A DNA stretch of 64,000 nt from Melampsora larici-populina 98AG31 (Eukaryota; Basidiomycota; Pucciniomycetes; Pucciniales; Melampsoraceae), in contig NW_006768808.1 in the NCBI RefSeq assembly GCF_000204055.1, positions 641,865 to 705,864 of the forward strand, given 5' to 3'. The notes under the pieces are model-generated. The model was not told where the DNA came from. It ran no database searches and saw only the letters and a program-made list of their open reading frames with translations. The translations under genes were made by a program, and so were the position numbers. Positions within the stretch are counted from its first letter, which is position 1. Every line of letters begins with the position of its first letter. This document shows positions 35,345-47,779 of this stretch, piece after piece.

Positions 35345-38300
35345 ATGGGTCAAACTACAGCAGCAGTTGGGGGAAACTTAGACATGAATGAAAAGGTAGG
35401 CATCTCTGACTCCCACCTGTTTCTTACGCTCATCGACTTCAATTATTTCTAGTTGTTAATCAGTGTCTCACTTTCCTTAAATCTCACCATTTAATATCAT
35501 CACAGATCATTTCCGTTCCTTACACACCCATCAATCCCATGAATTCCATCATGACCTCTGGATACAAAACCGAAGAACTTCCCGCTCCTCCTACTCGTCG
35601 CTCTTCTCGTATAGTCACTCCCGCTAGACGAGGGCCTGGAATGATTATCCCTTTGTCTGACTCGCGACGTGGCATGGGAGACTTGTTCTCAGTCAGAGAT
35701 GTCAGAGACGCTCATGTACACCGCCGTCGAGAGCTATCTGCCTCATTGCCCGGTGATGAAGTGTTTCGTGAACCAGCACGTGGACAATCAAAAACTGTCT
35801 CACGACCGGCATCATCTGTAAGTATCTTCCTTTTTTTACAATCTACAATCGCCGTTTCTTTTCTGATTTTTCATTTTATTTCTGTTTCATCAAAATGCAG
35901 GCTACTAGCACAGTAACCTTCCGAGAACGCTCCCAATCTGTATCGGATGGTGGAAGGTGTTCTTCTTCTACTTTGAGGATCATCGCTTCAAAAGGCAAGA
36001 AGAGCAAAGCATCTGTTGTAAGTCCACATGATGCTGAATATATACATCAATTTTTGATTGACGGTTAACTTCGTTGTTTGTTCTTATTAATCAACTTCCT
36101 GATCACTATCTCTAGGTACCAATTGAATCGAGTCCTGAAATCGAAGTCGACTTGCGACAAGACTCTGATGATGAGAACTCACGCATCAGAAAACGCAAGA
36201 GGAACCAGGCCCCTGATGATGAATTCACCTGTCCATTCGAGCACTTTGGACCTCCCTGGCATCTAAAAAAAGATGTAAGACTCCATAGCTTTTTCGACAT
36301 TTTGTATTTTTATATCTTTCCAGCTGACGATGACTATTCTTGTAGCCGAAGGACCAACCAGGACTCTCTCATACTTGTCTCTACTGTCACAAGGACGTTC
36401 GTGTCAGTGCAAGCTCTCGACAATCAAACCTCAAAGTGCACCGAGATGGCAATCCTGCGAATGGTAAGTCTGGAGCAGGGTGTCCCCGTCGCGATCTGGC
36501 AATTGCGGCTGGTGCCAAGCTCCCTCCCACTGTGAACGAACTCCAAGCTCAGCGTCTCCAGCAAGATCATCAAACATCCCTCATTTCCTTTGTCAACGAA
36601 CCACCAACCTTCACCAATCGAACCTTAAATCAATGTCTCTCGGTGTGGCAAGTAGCACACGCATTACCTTTCATTCGTATTGAAGATCCCATCCTTAAGT
36701 CAATAATGTATTGGCTACGACCGGATGCACAAGTATTTGGACGTAAGTGGTCGGCCGAAGAGGCCAAACGACTTTATCTGTCGCTTTGTGGATTAGTCAT
36801 TGAAAAGGAACTCAAGGTCCGAATTTTTCATTTCTTTTCTGTTTTCATTTCCTCTCCATTTATCTCGTCTGTTCTCTTATCTTCTTACAGGAATTGGACA
36901 GCAAGTTCTGTCTCATCCAAGATCTATGGACGGTGAAGGGAAATCTTCATGCGTTCATTGGATTGTCAGTCTCTTACGTTACGAAGGACTGGAAATATGT
37001 TGTCCGACACTTAAGTATGAAGTTGGTTGCATGGCATCACAACGGCAACTTACTTGCTGAGCCCTTGGTCACTGTATTGAAAAAGAACGAGCTATATAAA
37101 AAGACAAGTACTTTTAAAGTTCTTTCTTCTCTTTTACTTACATTTTAATTTAGTTTGATTTCATATGCTGACATGCAATCCAATATTACATGCTAGCCAT
37201 GGCTTCTGACTCAGGAAGCAATAACTTCACCTTAGGTCGTGAGATGCATCGTCAGCTCCGCGAAGAAGGCTACAAATCAGGACACGAATTGAGCTGGAAT
37301 CCCAGAACAATGCATGTCCGTTGTTTCTGTCACAAAATGGGACTTATCGTCAAGGCCGGGCTTGACGCACTTGGAATGAAACCCAGGCGCATCCGCCACA
37401 ACACATTAGGTAGGTTTCCACCGGTTGAAGTATTGGCATCTATTGAAGAGGAGGATGAGTTGGATGGCCTCAAGTCTGGATTGGAGGAATTAGCAGTTAA
37501 TCAGAATGAAAGTGTCAGTGGTGATGATGATGATGACGAATTAGAAAGCAATCACAGCAGCAAGGCCGACGATTCAGATTCCAACGCTGACCCCGATGAA
37601 GAAGATCGCGAAGAAGTAGATGAGCCAGAAAACTACAAGAATCGCAAGGACGCTTACCTGCTTGGGGACACTTATATGAAAAGTTTGACTAATGATGTAA
37701 GTCTAGTATTTCCTTCCATCTCATACATTCAGGTTATTGACATCTCATTTTTGGCCGTATCAACCTCCTCCAGATGGATAAGGTGAACAAGAAGCTCACT
37801 CGCTCCAGTGGACACCGTGCGGATTTCAATCGACGCCGACAGCAAGCTAACGTTCAACGTAAATTGGACGACTTACCTGCGCTGAAGGCTCTCTTGTCGG
37901 GCCATGGTATTCGGTGGGGAATCCAAGCTGAACGCTGGGAGCGGATGTGGGAGGCGCGCGAAGTAAGTGCCTTGATCAATATCTCAATTCTTTGTTTGAG
38001 TTTCAGATCAGTAGCTAATGAAACTAATTGATCCATTTCTTCATGTTTTATTCAGCTCATTGATCGAGTCATGAGAGAAGACTTGACTGAAGTTCACTTG
38101 AAGAAGCATCGTCCAAGGAAAGATGGTAAAAAACATGGCTACTTCGAATTGCTTGAATTCTTGGTGCGGGATTGGCAGGCTATGCGAGATATGTTGGACA
38201 TCCTCACGGTAACTCTTCCTTTTCATATCTATTCCACATTTTTGTTTGCTATATATCTTACAATATCTTTCTTACTGATTTGACCTGTCTACTCTGCCTA

Positions 38301-39572
38301 TAGCCATACAAGATTCTGACTCGACAAATGGAAGGCGATAAACCTACAGGTTGTATGGTTATTGCCAAGTATGTGGAGCTCAAGTAATCAATGGAAGGGC
38401 GATTGAAGAAGATGCACATAAACGACCCACTCTACCCTATGGTAGATGTGATGATAGGTAAGATCAAGACTTACCTGGACGAAGCTATCGAATGTGATAC
38501 CCTGGTTCTTGCTGCTATCTTTCACCCTGGATTACGAGTCCGGTTCTTCTCTCATGTTTTTGGTGAAGACTCGGTCGAACACCAGCGAGCCCTAGAATTA
38601 TTTCAATCAGTCTTCACTGAAGAACGAGATGCGACTGACCTTCGAAATCAACCAGCCTCTCCCACTTTGTCAATAAAATCTCCAAACAAAGACATTGGAC
38701 CGTCCTTCCTTCACCTCTATGACGAGGTAGTTACCTTGTCCAACCTCAATGAGCTTGACCGATACCTTCAAGGTATCGATCCAATGGTATCGCCCGATGT
38801 GAACAATCCAGAACATGCCCTGGAGTGGTGGAGCTTAAGTCTCTTTTGGCTTTCATCTTTTTTTATACTTCATCACCTCTTTTGTATACTTCATTACCAA
38901 AACTGATGTCTGATCTCTTACAGACTCATGAAGGCAAATACCCTGTCTTAGCGACTTTGGGTCGGGCAACACCAGAACCGCTCCGATACGCTATGGATTT
39001 CAACCCATTTTGGTATCGGAGCGGAGTAACCGCTATGAGATCACCGATACTTGACCGATATTTTTTTTTAAAAAAATATCACAAGGTATCGGAGCGGAAG
39101 GTATTTTACCGCTCCAATACCGCTATATATCGCTGCTATAAGGGCTAAAAGGCATATTGAAGTGCCCTCAGACCCTTCCCATATCGGAGCGGTCAGACCG
39201 CTAATGGTTTTCTCGCCTTGGGATGGCGGAGCGGAGCCACTGCTACGTATAGTGGTCAATATAGCGGTGTAAAAACCGCTCCAATACCGCTCCAATACCG
39301 CTATATGTTGCGGAGCAGTTCTGGTATTGGGTCGGGACTACTTAGCAACACTGGCGGCATCTGGTGCCCCTGAACGATCCTTCTCAATTGCCGGAAAAGT
39401 CTGCACATCAGAACGAGGAGGATTGGTTCCTTGTTTAATTGAAATGTTGGTTAGTTCTCAAATATGGGTAATTGAAGGCATACCTTTGACTGGCGACTTT
39501 GCAGAAGTCGGCAAAGTTCTTGAATATGCCAAGAATTTCCTTGTCAAGAAGACCAGACAAAAACGAGTTTGA
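35345..39572 (+). pseudogene. hAT element 2 transposase (BED finger, hAT C-terminal domain), broken
   Basis: Multi-exon gene starting at the ATG 35345 (MGQTTAAVGGNLD). It carries a Ser/Arg-rich N terminus, a BED-type finger 'CLYCHKDVRVSASSRQSNLK' with a following 'VHRDG', then 'WQVAHALPFIRIEDPILKSI' and 'IQDLWTVKGNLHAFIGLSVS'. The core is 'MASDSGSNNFTLGREMHRQL' with 'CFCHKMGLIV', followed by a long acidic insert (about 37430-37640). Then come 'ECDTLVLAAIFHPGLRVRFF' and the dimerisation region 'DYLATLAASGAPERSFSIAG'. Defects are a TAA at 38385-38387, an exon junction near 38840 whose phase does not close, and the MITE 2 insertion inside the dimerisation exon. The element looks younger than hAT element 1 because the rest of its exons are open. 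Confidence 0.85.
38967..39329. mobile_element. MITE 2, innermost insertion, hAT-like 7-bp TSD
   Basis: 363 bp. Ends CAACACCAGAACCGCTCCG and CAATACCAGAACTGCTCCG. The duplication is GGTCGGG at 38960-38966 and 39330-39336. Its interior repeats 'accgctccgatacc / ggtatcggagcgg' in both orientations. It splits the codons for 'ATLGR' and 'DYLAT' of the hAT element 2 transposase; taking it out with one duplication restores that conserved segment. Confidence 0.9.
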
Positions 39573-42276
39573 CTTGATAGTCTTACATTTATTACACTCC
39601 TTTAACTTTTTTATATCACTATCTCTCATTTATAATGTTTCTTTACAGTCTTTACAGTTCTATTTTTTTACCGTTGTTTTTTAATGTGTTTCTCTACAGT
39701 CTTTACAGTACTATTTGTTTTTCCGTTGTCTCTTAGTGCGTTTCTTTACGGTCTTTACTTTACTTTTTTTATTTAATTTGTCTCTTCTTGATAAAATATA
39801 AAAGCTTTTTTTTTGCCTGCAACGCTCCGAAGCGCTGCGAAAAAAAACTTCGCTTTTAGCTTCCCAAACCGCCCAGAGCCCCTGACCCGCTGCCCTTAAC
39901 GCTGCTGGGTTTGAGGGTACCCCTTTCGCGCAGCGCTTTCCATTTGTGGCCTAGCAGCGCTGCGCAGCGCTGCGAGCCAGACTTGCTGTTAGGGACAAAG
40001 GACAAGAGTTCAGGAGCAAACAAAACCATAATCTCAGGCATGTCAAAGTTGAAAGAAACTTTAAAAACCTACTTTCTTAACGCCACTGGTGATTAATCCC
40101 CATGTTGATTCAATCACAAGGTTATCATTGGGCAGGTCTTCTTCACTCTCAGGCACTTCTAATCGTGTCAATCCTTTTTGGTCCCCTCCAATCTCTGAAT
40201 CCGCGCTCGCGTGACCAGCATCATCATCTGTTGCTTCTTGAGTATTGGGTCGGGTGATGTTAATGATTGGAATTGGCATACAAACATCCGGTTGTGTCGT
40301 TGGTTTTACATGACCTGCCTTGAGCTTCAGACCATCCAATCTGTTTTTGACCACAAGTGCTAGTTTGTGGCAGAAGCATTGGATATGGTTTGATTGTGAG
40401 TCCCAAAAGTGGGGTTCATTTTCATCCTCCATGACCATCCGCTGCATCTCTCGAGCAAGGAAATTGTTACTTGCGGTTGAGTCTGTGGTTTGGGCTATCA
40501 TGTAGATAAAAGAACCAACTTGATTAGACCGGATTCATGATAAAATTATGAAACAAAAATAATACCTGATTGTGAAACAAAACTTATCTTTGTGTGGAGG
40601 CCATGGCGGATGAGAAAGCTTGCCACAGGTCAAGCAAGTAAAACTCCATGATGGTCCCATATGATACACTTAAGAGTTAAGTGAATTGTCTTGAACTCCC
40701 AGTTACTGTTGATGCACGAAGCCAAGACCCCCAGAAAAGCATACCTACTACCTTTGGTGGTCCATCCATCATGCATCAGGCCGAACCTACTCGAGTTGTT
40801 CTTGAGGGTTGCAATTGCTTCATTGTGTAAACCCTGGGCCAGAGTTTTCGAAGAGTTATAAAACCATGATGGTGATCGTAACTGGGCTTGCTGATTAGCC
40901 CATCCAAAAGCAGCTGAAAGCTCAACATCATCAATCCAAATCCAAGGCAGTGCATGAAGTAAAATCCATAGGACCATGATTTTATTGGGTTGTTTCAACT
41001 GTAAACTTGGTGAATGATGTGATTGAAGTTTGCTTTCCGGTTGATCTTGTTTTTGGTTTGTTTTTTTCTTGCCAAGTGGGCGGGCAAACAGTCCCTGCTT
41101 TGATTGCTAGATGTCAATTAGGGCAGGGCTTGCAACCACTCTTACCGTCTCGATGAGTTTGGAGGTTGTAGTGATTAGATTTACGATCCTTGTATTCCTC
41201 ACTGCACCATTTACACTTATACACAAGAACCCCTCGTTCCAATTGTTTCACCTCATTGGTTTTCTACAAATGTTTTACCAACAGCAGCATTCATCAATAG
41301 TCAACCTGGAGACTCGAGTGGAGTTAAGTTACCTACAGGATCTTTTATTGTGTATTTCTCCTTAACTACCTGTGGGTCATCATGAAAGCAAGTAAACAAA
41401 TACTTGACTTTTGATGTCCTCTGCCTCTGATCAGAGCTTTTGGGAGCCTCAGAGTTGGACTGTTGATCTGTGTTCATGCCATGTGGAACAAAGATCACCT
41501 GAAACAACAGCTGAACATTAACATCTCTTCTAAACTGGAAATTGAATGGACATGAAAAACTGACATTCTGAAGTGCTGCCAAGCACTTCTTCTTCTTTGG
41601 AGGTGCACCCTTTTCACCTTGCTTTTTTTGAGCGGTAGCTGAGTCTGCGTGACCTCCTGAAAAATTTCTTGCTGGGCGCTTAGGTGGTTCAGTGGTTAAG
41701 AATGTTTGAGTTTCTTTGGGATGGTCTCCCTCTTTCTCGGTTTCCAACTCTGAAGATAATGCAATAGTAGTACTACTTTTGTCACATTCACCATTTTCCT
41801 TGGATTGTGAGCTGATATTGTTAGATTGAGTCAAACTACCAGTCATAATGGCTTGATTGGAATATATAAGATATTGTATGCTACCCAATTAGAAGCTACA
41901 ATGAAGATAAAATAAAAACCAATATTTACAGGAAAGGGATGGACCAGTGTGGACAACATAAATATGACATTGAAACAAAAAAAGGCCACACAAGGGGTGG
42001 AATCTCATCATCTTCCCTTGGAAGGTCCACCATCAGACCTAACCTAACTCCATTTGAACAAACCACAACTAATCACAATTTTTGGTTCGTTGCGTTGCTG
42101 ATTTGATGGGTGCTGTTTGGTTTTGTTGCTCCCAAACTGAAACATGTTTTCTGGAAAAAAATTGCGTTTTGGGATAGCTGAAATGACTCAGAAGCCGATT
42201 TCAATTGCGGTAAATTGCATCAAAATCGCACCGCAACCAAAATTTTGTTGCGGTGCGAAGTGAGTGTTGTTCAGAC

Positions 42277-44207
42277 TCAACCTATGGAACAATTTTTTAC
42301 AAACCTGGTCAAAACCTTGTCGCACCGGTTATCAAGTTTCTCTTGCGTGTCCAGATTGCATGCAGCACATATCAGCGAGTTTCTTATATTGGTGAGCAAT
42401 GATTATCAGAATCAGAGCCTTGATGGCTGCAATTGAGAGTAATGGAACTCCTTGAATGACAAATGTAACAAAAGCAACATGAGGTGATCAATCTAACAAG
42501 AACAGATGAAAAATGCAACAAAAACATCAGTTGAAAGATAAGAACAATGAGAACCATGAAAGCGATAAAAGCAATAAGGACGGTACCGTAGATATTTCTT
42601 GAACCACAACTTCAAGTTCTGATGTTTTGGTGTAGTTGGAAAGTTGTGGCAAGGAAACCATTGGCAAAATCAACAGTTGCCTATACACAAACTAGAACCG
42701 ACTTGAGCAACGGACCAGTAGGCGGGCGGGGAGCAATGGTCAGGGTCGGCAGATGCCAAGCAAGGCTTTTGAGAGGGGCTGTATGATAATTTTTGCATAC
42801 TTTGGGTTTTTTCCGATTTGGCTGTCCATGGCCACCGTAAAAGTGCCACTTGAGTCACATTGTCAAAAACCATAAAATTGATGTTTCCGACCGCAAAAAA
42901 TCCCTGCTGAACATATGCCCGCCATGGCTGACCTGCCAGGCCTGGCCTGGCCGTATTCTTGGAGACTCGCCGGCCTAATCATCAACAACTTGGGCCAAGA
43001 AGAAATTGATAATTATGCAATCAACCCAATGATCAAGAGTGATCATACCTTATAAAGCTCAAACCAAGTATACATTAACTTCCAATTTCAATTGCAAGGG
43101 TTGATACAAAAGGAGAAAATTGAATGATTGGATTCTATTCTGAGACTGTTGCCAAAAAATTTGTTTCTCGTGCTCTTCTCGTAATGACTCTTTGTCTTTG
43201 GTGACCTTGTATGGACCTCATCTTGTTATTCTCACACCTAGCATATAACTTACTTGAGAGTTGGTGATTGAAATGTACTCTGCTAGAGGTTCCGATATAA
43301 ATTAGACAATCATAACACGGTCAACTTGACATCCAAGTTTTTGATAAGAGCAGTTCCACACATGGACACTTTGTTTTTGTCTTTTCTTACTATCTTGACT
43401 CTCTAACCAAGCACTATCACCAAAAGCCCATGACATCAGAATCCACTCACTCCATGATCATGGGATTGAGACTGCTGCTGGTTCAGACATGGCCCAGGGT
43501 TGGCACTTGTTGCGCGGGGCTCTTTTGCGGTCAAAAACATCAATTTTATGGTTTTTGACAATGTGACTCAAGTGGCACTTTAGAGCCACCGTAGAGGAGC
43601 ACCAAATGCGCCAAAACCTCAAAACAAAAAAATCACACTTGAAACTCACCCTGAAAGCCCCGCTGAGCATCTCCCGACCCCGGTCTGTGGAGCCAGACCA
43701 GAACCTCCTCTTAAATCCTGTCAATTTTTTTCGAAAATCTTTCCTTTCACATCCGTTTGAAGATCAATGATGTTAAAAATATCAGTCCTTGCCAATTTTT
43801 ACTTTCCGGATCACAGTGAAGGAATTGTTATAGTGACTCTGGTAAAAGACTTGTAATTAGTCCACTCATGATCTACTCCAGTTGTTGTTTATCAGAGTAT
43901 GATTGTCACAAGCCTCTTCACCATTTGATTCATTGAATGATTGGTTAATCAAAACATATATTTTTTGGAGTTACACCAGGATAGTAAGCAATCAATCTTG
44001 ATTCCAAGTTAGTGGTCATCCAAATTTTTACAGTTTATGATTGAATTAGAACAGCAAGTTCAAATTAGCATTCTTGCTAAGAAACTTCCTTGACCAAGAG
44101 GTACACTCCAACAGTTTGTAGTCCCAACAACTTCTACAATTGAGACTTCACATGTTCCAAAAAAGCTTCCTCAAGACTGTTACAGCAAACACAACTTTCT
44201 CGATTGC
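42277..44207. other. Non-coding, repeat-rich interval
   Basis: No supported gene. It contains the R1 inverted pair, a second 'cagggtcggca' word at 42737, and otherwise AT-rich sequence. Confidence 0.4.
42838..43582. repeat. R1 family inverted pair
   Basis: Arms 42838-42899 (aaaagtgccacttgagtcac...) and 43523-43582 (reverse complement) share about 60 bp with few differences, enclosing about 620 bp of non-coding DNA. This looks like a non-autonomous element with R1-type ends. The exact termini and duplication were not found. Confidence 0.6.
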
Positions 44208-44746
44208 TTGCTTCTGGCTCAACTCAAGAGTTGGGATTTACAGCCACCAATTATCCCAGACAATGTGAACATTGTATTCAACTCATCTAATAATGATAGA
44301 TCACATCCAACCTCTCTCAATGTACCAATCTCAAAAACAAACCACTCAAATGTACGCTCCACGACTTCAAGCACTGCAAACAGAGATGATCACACTATGG
44401 TTATTGGGGACATGAAGTAGGAGGAGATTGGATGAAGGGATAACTTATCTTCATACATCTTTCATACTTTAGGCTTGTATCCGATTCCCGCTATCCTCTT
44501 TCATATCATGTTTCTACATCTATCTGTCTCAGAATTGATCTGTGTATGACTTTTGTTATATCTTGTGATAAGTCTTCTCTGAATGAAAAATTAGTATTTG
44601 GATTCTTTGCGAAAAATCGATTGGCTTTGACCGAGTGATTGAACAAAACATCACACTTACCTCGTTAGCTACCAATAAACAATTTGGCAAATCTAAACTG
44701 TCATACGTCCACTGATCAATAATGTTGTCTAAGGGTTTGTTCCCTT

Positions 44747-45536
44747 GTGATATTGAGTCAAGGCAAAGGTCAAGCAAACACAGATTCTAGTAGTGCATCT
44801 CCTGTCAAGGACATTGTCAAGTCTCAGTTACCTTCACCAATTGAGATAAGCGAATTGTTGCTCAATTACAACACTCATTTACTTTCACAAATTGCTATAC
44901 AAACCCAAGCTAATAACTCTAAGGACACAGAACTCATCAACATCCAGCATGCTCTCATGGTTTGTACGGCATTACTCTACAGTACAGACATAAGTCATAC
45001 AAAAATAGGCCACATCATCAAATTCTTGAATAGCATCATGAAGCACACTGTAGACTTAGTTGAATGTAAAAATGATTGCAAAAAGAAGTTTACTCTACCA
45101 TTAGACATTCACTCAATTACAAACCAACTGGGTATAGACCCAGTTCTCTCCCAGACAGTCTGCTGCCCCTCATGTTATTCTCAGTACAGCATCACCGACC
45201 TGATTAGAATATGTATACAGAGGGAAACACATCGAGCTAGGAAGTGTGAAACTGAGCTTCAAGGAGCCAGAGATGTGCCTATTCAGATGTATTCAACTTG
45301 ATTTTTTATTGCATGGATCTGCAAATTGCGTCAACATCCTGGTATTGAAACGGAATTGGATTCTTGTACCAATCATGTCTTTCCTCCTGGTTATCAGTGT
45401 GATGTATGGGACAGCCCTCTATGGAAGCATCTTAAGGACAAAAACGGTCACACTCTGCTTTTGATGCCTGGAAACTTAGCATTCACCTTATTTTATGATG
45501 GGTTCAATCCTTATGGAAACAAATAATCAGGTAAGA
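44747..45536 (+). pseudogene. Tnp2/CACTA-type transposase N-terminal fragment
   Basis: One frame runs from about 44747 to 45526 with a TGA at 45299-45301 and a TAA at 45524-45526. It has a helical region, a Cys cluster 'CCPSCYSQYSITD' and 'ARKCETELQGARDVP'. The Tnp2-family segment 'SPLWKHLKDKNGHTLLLMPG' and 'FTLFYDGFNPYGNK' follow. There is no ATG at the 5' edge, and nothing downstream of the donor at about 45531 belongs to it. It is a truncated relic. Confidence 0.65.
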
Positions 45537-45579
45537 TGATATACATTCATATTCACATCGAATTAAATATATAATCATA

Positions 45580-45607
45580 CACTAGCCAAATCGGCGGCGG
45601 GCGCCGC
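45580..45607 (+). repeat. CACTAG terminus with GC palindrome, copy 1
   Basis: CACTAGCCAAAT followed by 'cggcggcgggcgccgc'. It lies 44 bp downstream of the Tnp2-like fragment and is nearly identical to 49526-49554. The CACTA start and GC-rich palindrome suggest the end of a CACTA transposon. Confidence 0.5.
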
Positions 45608-46089
45608 ATCATTGAATTTGATTGTCTTGTGAGTAGTTGATTTATCTGCCACCCACCCAGTAATCTTTGTATGCAAGCGTTCAGACAGCCCCAGGCACGC
45701 ACACATCACATATCCAATCTCTTAAGACATATAAACACCCCAATACATAATCATGGCTCACAACTAAGCTTGAGAATCCCACAGCCAAAGACACTTAGAA
45801 AAGATGACTGCAAACCCCCAACACTGTTATCATATTCTCATGAAGAAACACAATAAAGTCTATATATCAATTGGGCTGAAAGACTTTACATTCACAATCA
45901 ACAATAACCATGGAGAGTCTGTATTTTTTTGTTCTTGCTCCAAGATACATTGAAAACTTTTATCTATGAATTTTTGTTCAATACTTTTGTTTTTGTCTTC
46001 TTTTTCTTCAACTCAGGTATGATATGTATACAATCTTTTTTCATTACAAAACCAAAAAAGGAGCATATCCAGAATTCAAAAAGTTCCTA

Positions 46090-47620
46090 AACTCTTACAA
46101 ACATTACAAAAGAACAAACCCAATAATCATTCCTGGAAACCAAGCTTTTTTTGAATTGCCTCCAACACTCAGCTCTTCTTCTTAAAACAGCACAAAATCC
46201 ATCTTTGCTCACCCCATTCCCATCAATCCCTAACTCTGGGAATGTTCCCATAATTTCATAATCCTTGATTTTTTCTTCATCAAAACAAACTTCACAAACT
46301 TTGATAATATTCCATTTTGTGTCACTTTGATTATTTAAACTATTTTGTGAAGATAGAAGTTTAATAGCATCAAATAATCTTTTCCAACTGATTTCACAAA
46401 CATCTGAATTTTCTCTTGTTGTATTAATCCACTAATTTCAAAATCATACTACAATTGATGACCTGTATGATGTCCATTTAAAGTTATAGTTATAATTTCA
46501 ATCCTGTTTAAAACATTTCTGGATAAATTCACAACTTGTACTGATACTGATGATCCATTTGAGCTAATTGATCCATATCATGGTTCAGATGCATTTAAAA
46601 AATAATAATCTTCAATCAATTTCAATTGTAATTCAATCGAAAATATCAATTTTTGGGTGATCTTTCTCTCTGTGATTCAGATTCTTCAACTTGTTCTTGA
46701 ATCTCCAATGATGAAATTGTACTTTTTTGCTTTTTCTAGAATTCTTGGATCTTTTGGTTCAATTTCTCCTGCTTCTGTTGAATACATGATTTCTATCCCA
46801 GTTTCTTCACACACTAATTAATATAAGAGTCAAAAAATCAGTTAGTCTATTTCACAAAAAAAACTAAGAAACAATGAAAACATTGGTTCAAAAAACTTCA
46901 CACTTCTTTCCTGCTTCAAACCAAATCTTGAACCAAGTTTCATTTCCTAAGATCACTTCAACATCACCTAACCAAATTTCACTTTTGAGAGGATCAGATG
47001 AAAATGGAAGAATAGGTGAAAATCATTTTCCTCAATATGTAGATATATCAGGTTCAAGAGATTTATGAATCATATCTGCTAGAATTGATTTGATTTCTTA
47101 TACTTGTGCTTTACTTTGTTTTAATCTCTTTTCAGTCATTTCAATCAATGAAGTTGAAAATTCAGTCTAAGGAAACAAACTAAATTATTCCTGTACTTCT
47201 TTTTTGTTCTTGTGGTGGGTTGAGTGGTTAGCTTACCATTGCACTGAACTGATTATATCTATTGGTGTCCATCAGGTTTTGGATATCTTTTCTTATAAAA
47301 CTTTCATGTGCTTCAGTCAATGAAGTATATGATAAAATCATCATTCAGGCTATCCAAGAACCCAAAAAAATCAACAAGTCAAATGAATACAACATAAAAC
47401 CCATTTGAAAGGTAGATATTTACCTTTTCCAATGAATCTATAGATCTTTGACTATCAAAATGATACCTAAACCAAGTTCAATAGGTTTCACAATAGCTTT
47501 GATTGCAATTAGAGTAGGTAATGGAAACCAAGTCATTCTATGATTAAAATTAATTGGTTTCTAGGTGATAAATTAATCATTTCATGAAGATTTTCTAATC
47601 TATGCACACACAAACAAACA
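46090..47620 (-). pseudogene. Heavily decayed multi-exon gene
   Basis: On the minus strand many exon-like frames survive between plausible splice sites. Examples are 'SYTSLTEAHESFIRKDIQNL', 'LKSEIWLGDVEVILGNETWF', 'EETGIEIMYSTEAGEIEPKD', 'SSVSVQVVNLSRNVLNRIEI' and 'NIIKVCEVCFDEEKIKDYEI'. They are interrupted by many stops (TAA and TGA) and at least two frameshifts. I do not recognise the parent family. Codon-like third-position bias and preserved donors argue for a former gene rather than chance. Confidence 0.45.
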
Positions 47621-47731
47621 GAAAGGGAATGTTAGTAATTGAGTAAATGTGAGAAAAATGTAAGGAGTTGAATGACTTGGTTTGAAATTGACAAATAGTT
47701 TCAAATGATTTGAGTGAGTCAGACCACTGAG

Positions 47732-47779
47732 AGTGATCTGATATGCGGCCAGAGCGCTCTGACCGCATATCAGATCACT
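47732..47779. repeat. 48-bp near-perfect palindrome
   Basis: Arms 'agtgatctgatatgcggc/tcagagc' match in 23 of 24 positions with no loop, centred on 'gagcgctc' at about 47755. Could form a cruciform; no coding or transposon context seen. Confidence 0.8.

Larger units (their letters stand above)
34816..39985 (+). mobile_element. hAT element 2 (nested in hAT element 1)
   Basis: 5170 bp. Ends CAAGTCTGGCTCACAGCGC (left) and CAAGTCTGGCTCGCAGCGC (right, reverse strand). The duplication is CTGTTAG at 34809-34815 and 39986-39992. Both subterminal regions are GC-rich with repeated 'cagcgctgc' words. It sits at the 3' splice site of an intron of the hAT element 1 gene, in opposite orientation. Confidence 0.9.
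33600..41846 (-). pseudogene. hAT element 1 transposase, interrupted and degenerate
   Basis: From the ATG at 41846: Ser/Glu-rich N terminus and Lys-rich region, BED-like remnant near 41390-41480, then 'VLWILLHALPWIWIDDVELS' and 'RFGLMHDGWTTKGSRYAFLG' (40630-40998). The hAT core 'TTDSTASNNFLAREMQRM' with 'CFCHKLALVV' follows (40061-40501), then hAT element 2. Beyond it come 'VRWNSKLDSWQRA' (34.6-34.8 kb), 'ALECDAIVITTIMHPRYRL' (33969-34355) and the C-terminal dimerisation part 'RVARDYLACTAT'. Two in-frame TGA codons lie in that last part (about 33700-33725). Dead copy. Confidence 0.75.
33168..42269 (-). mobile_element. hAT element 1 (outer element of the nest)
   Basis: Ends begin CAACACTCATTTCACA (left) and, on the other strand, CAACACTCACTTCGCA. 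The flanking duplication is TTCAGAC at 33161-33167 and 42270-42276 (GTTCAGAC if the terminal G is counted as duplication). Span 9102 bp, of which 5.2 kb is hAT element 2. The native length is therefore about 3.9 kb. The transposase reads on the minus strand. Confidence 0.85.

Noticed and set aside
38957..39336. MITE 2 as a Mutator-type element with a 10-bp duplication (ttgggtcggg)
   Set aside because: The termini align better as CAA[C/T]ACCAGAAC with a 7-bp duplication, matching four other elements in the window.
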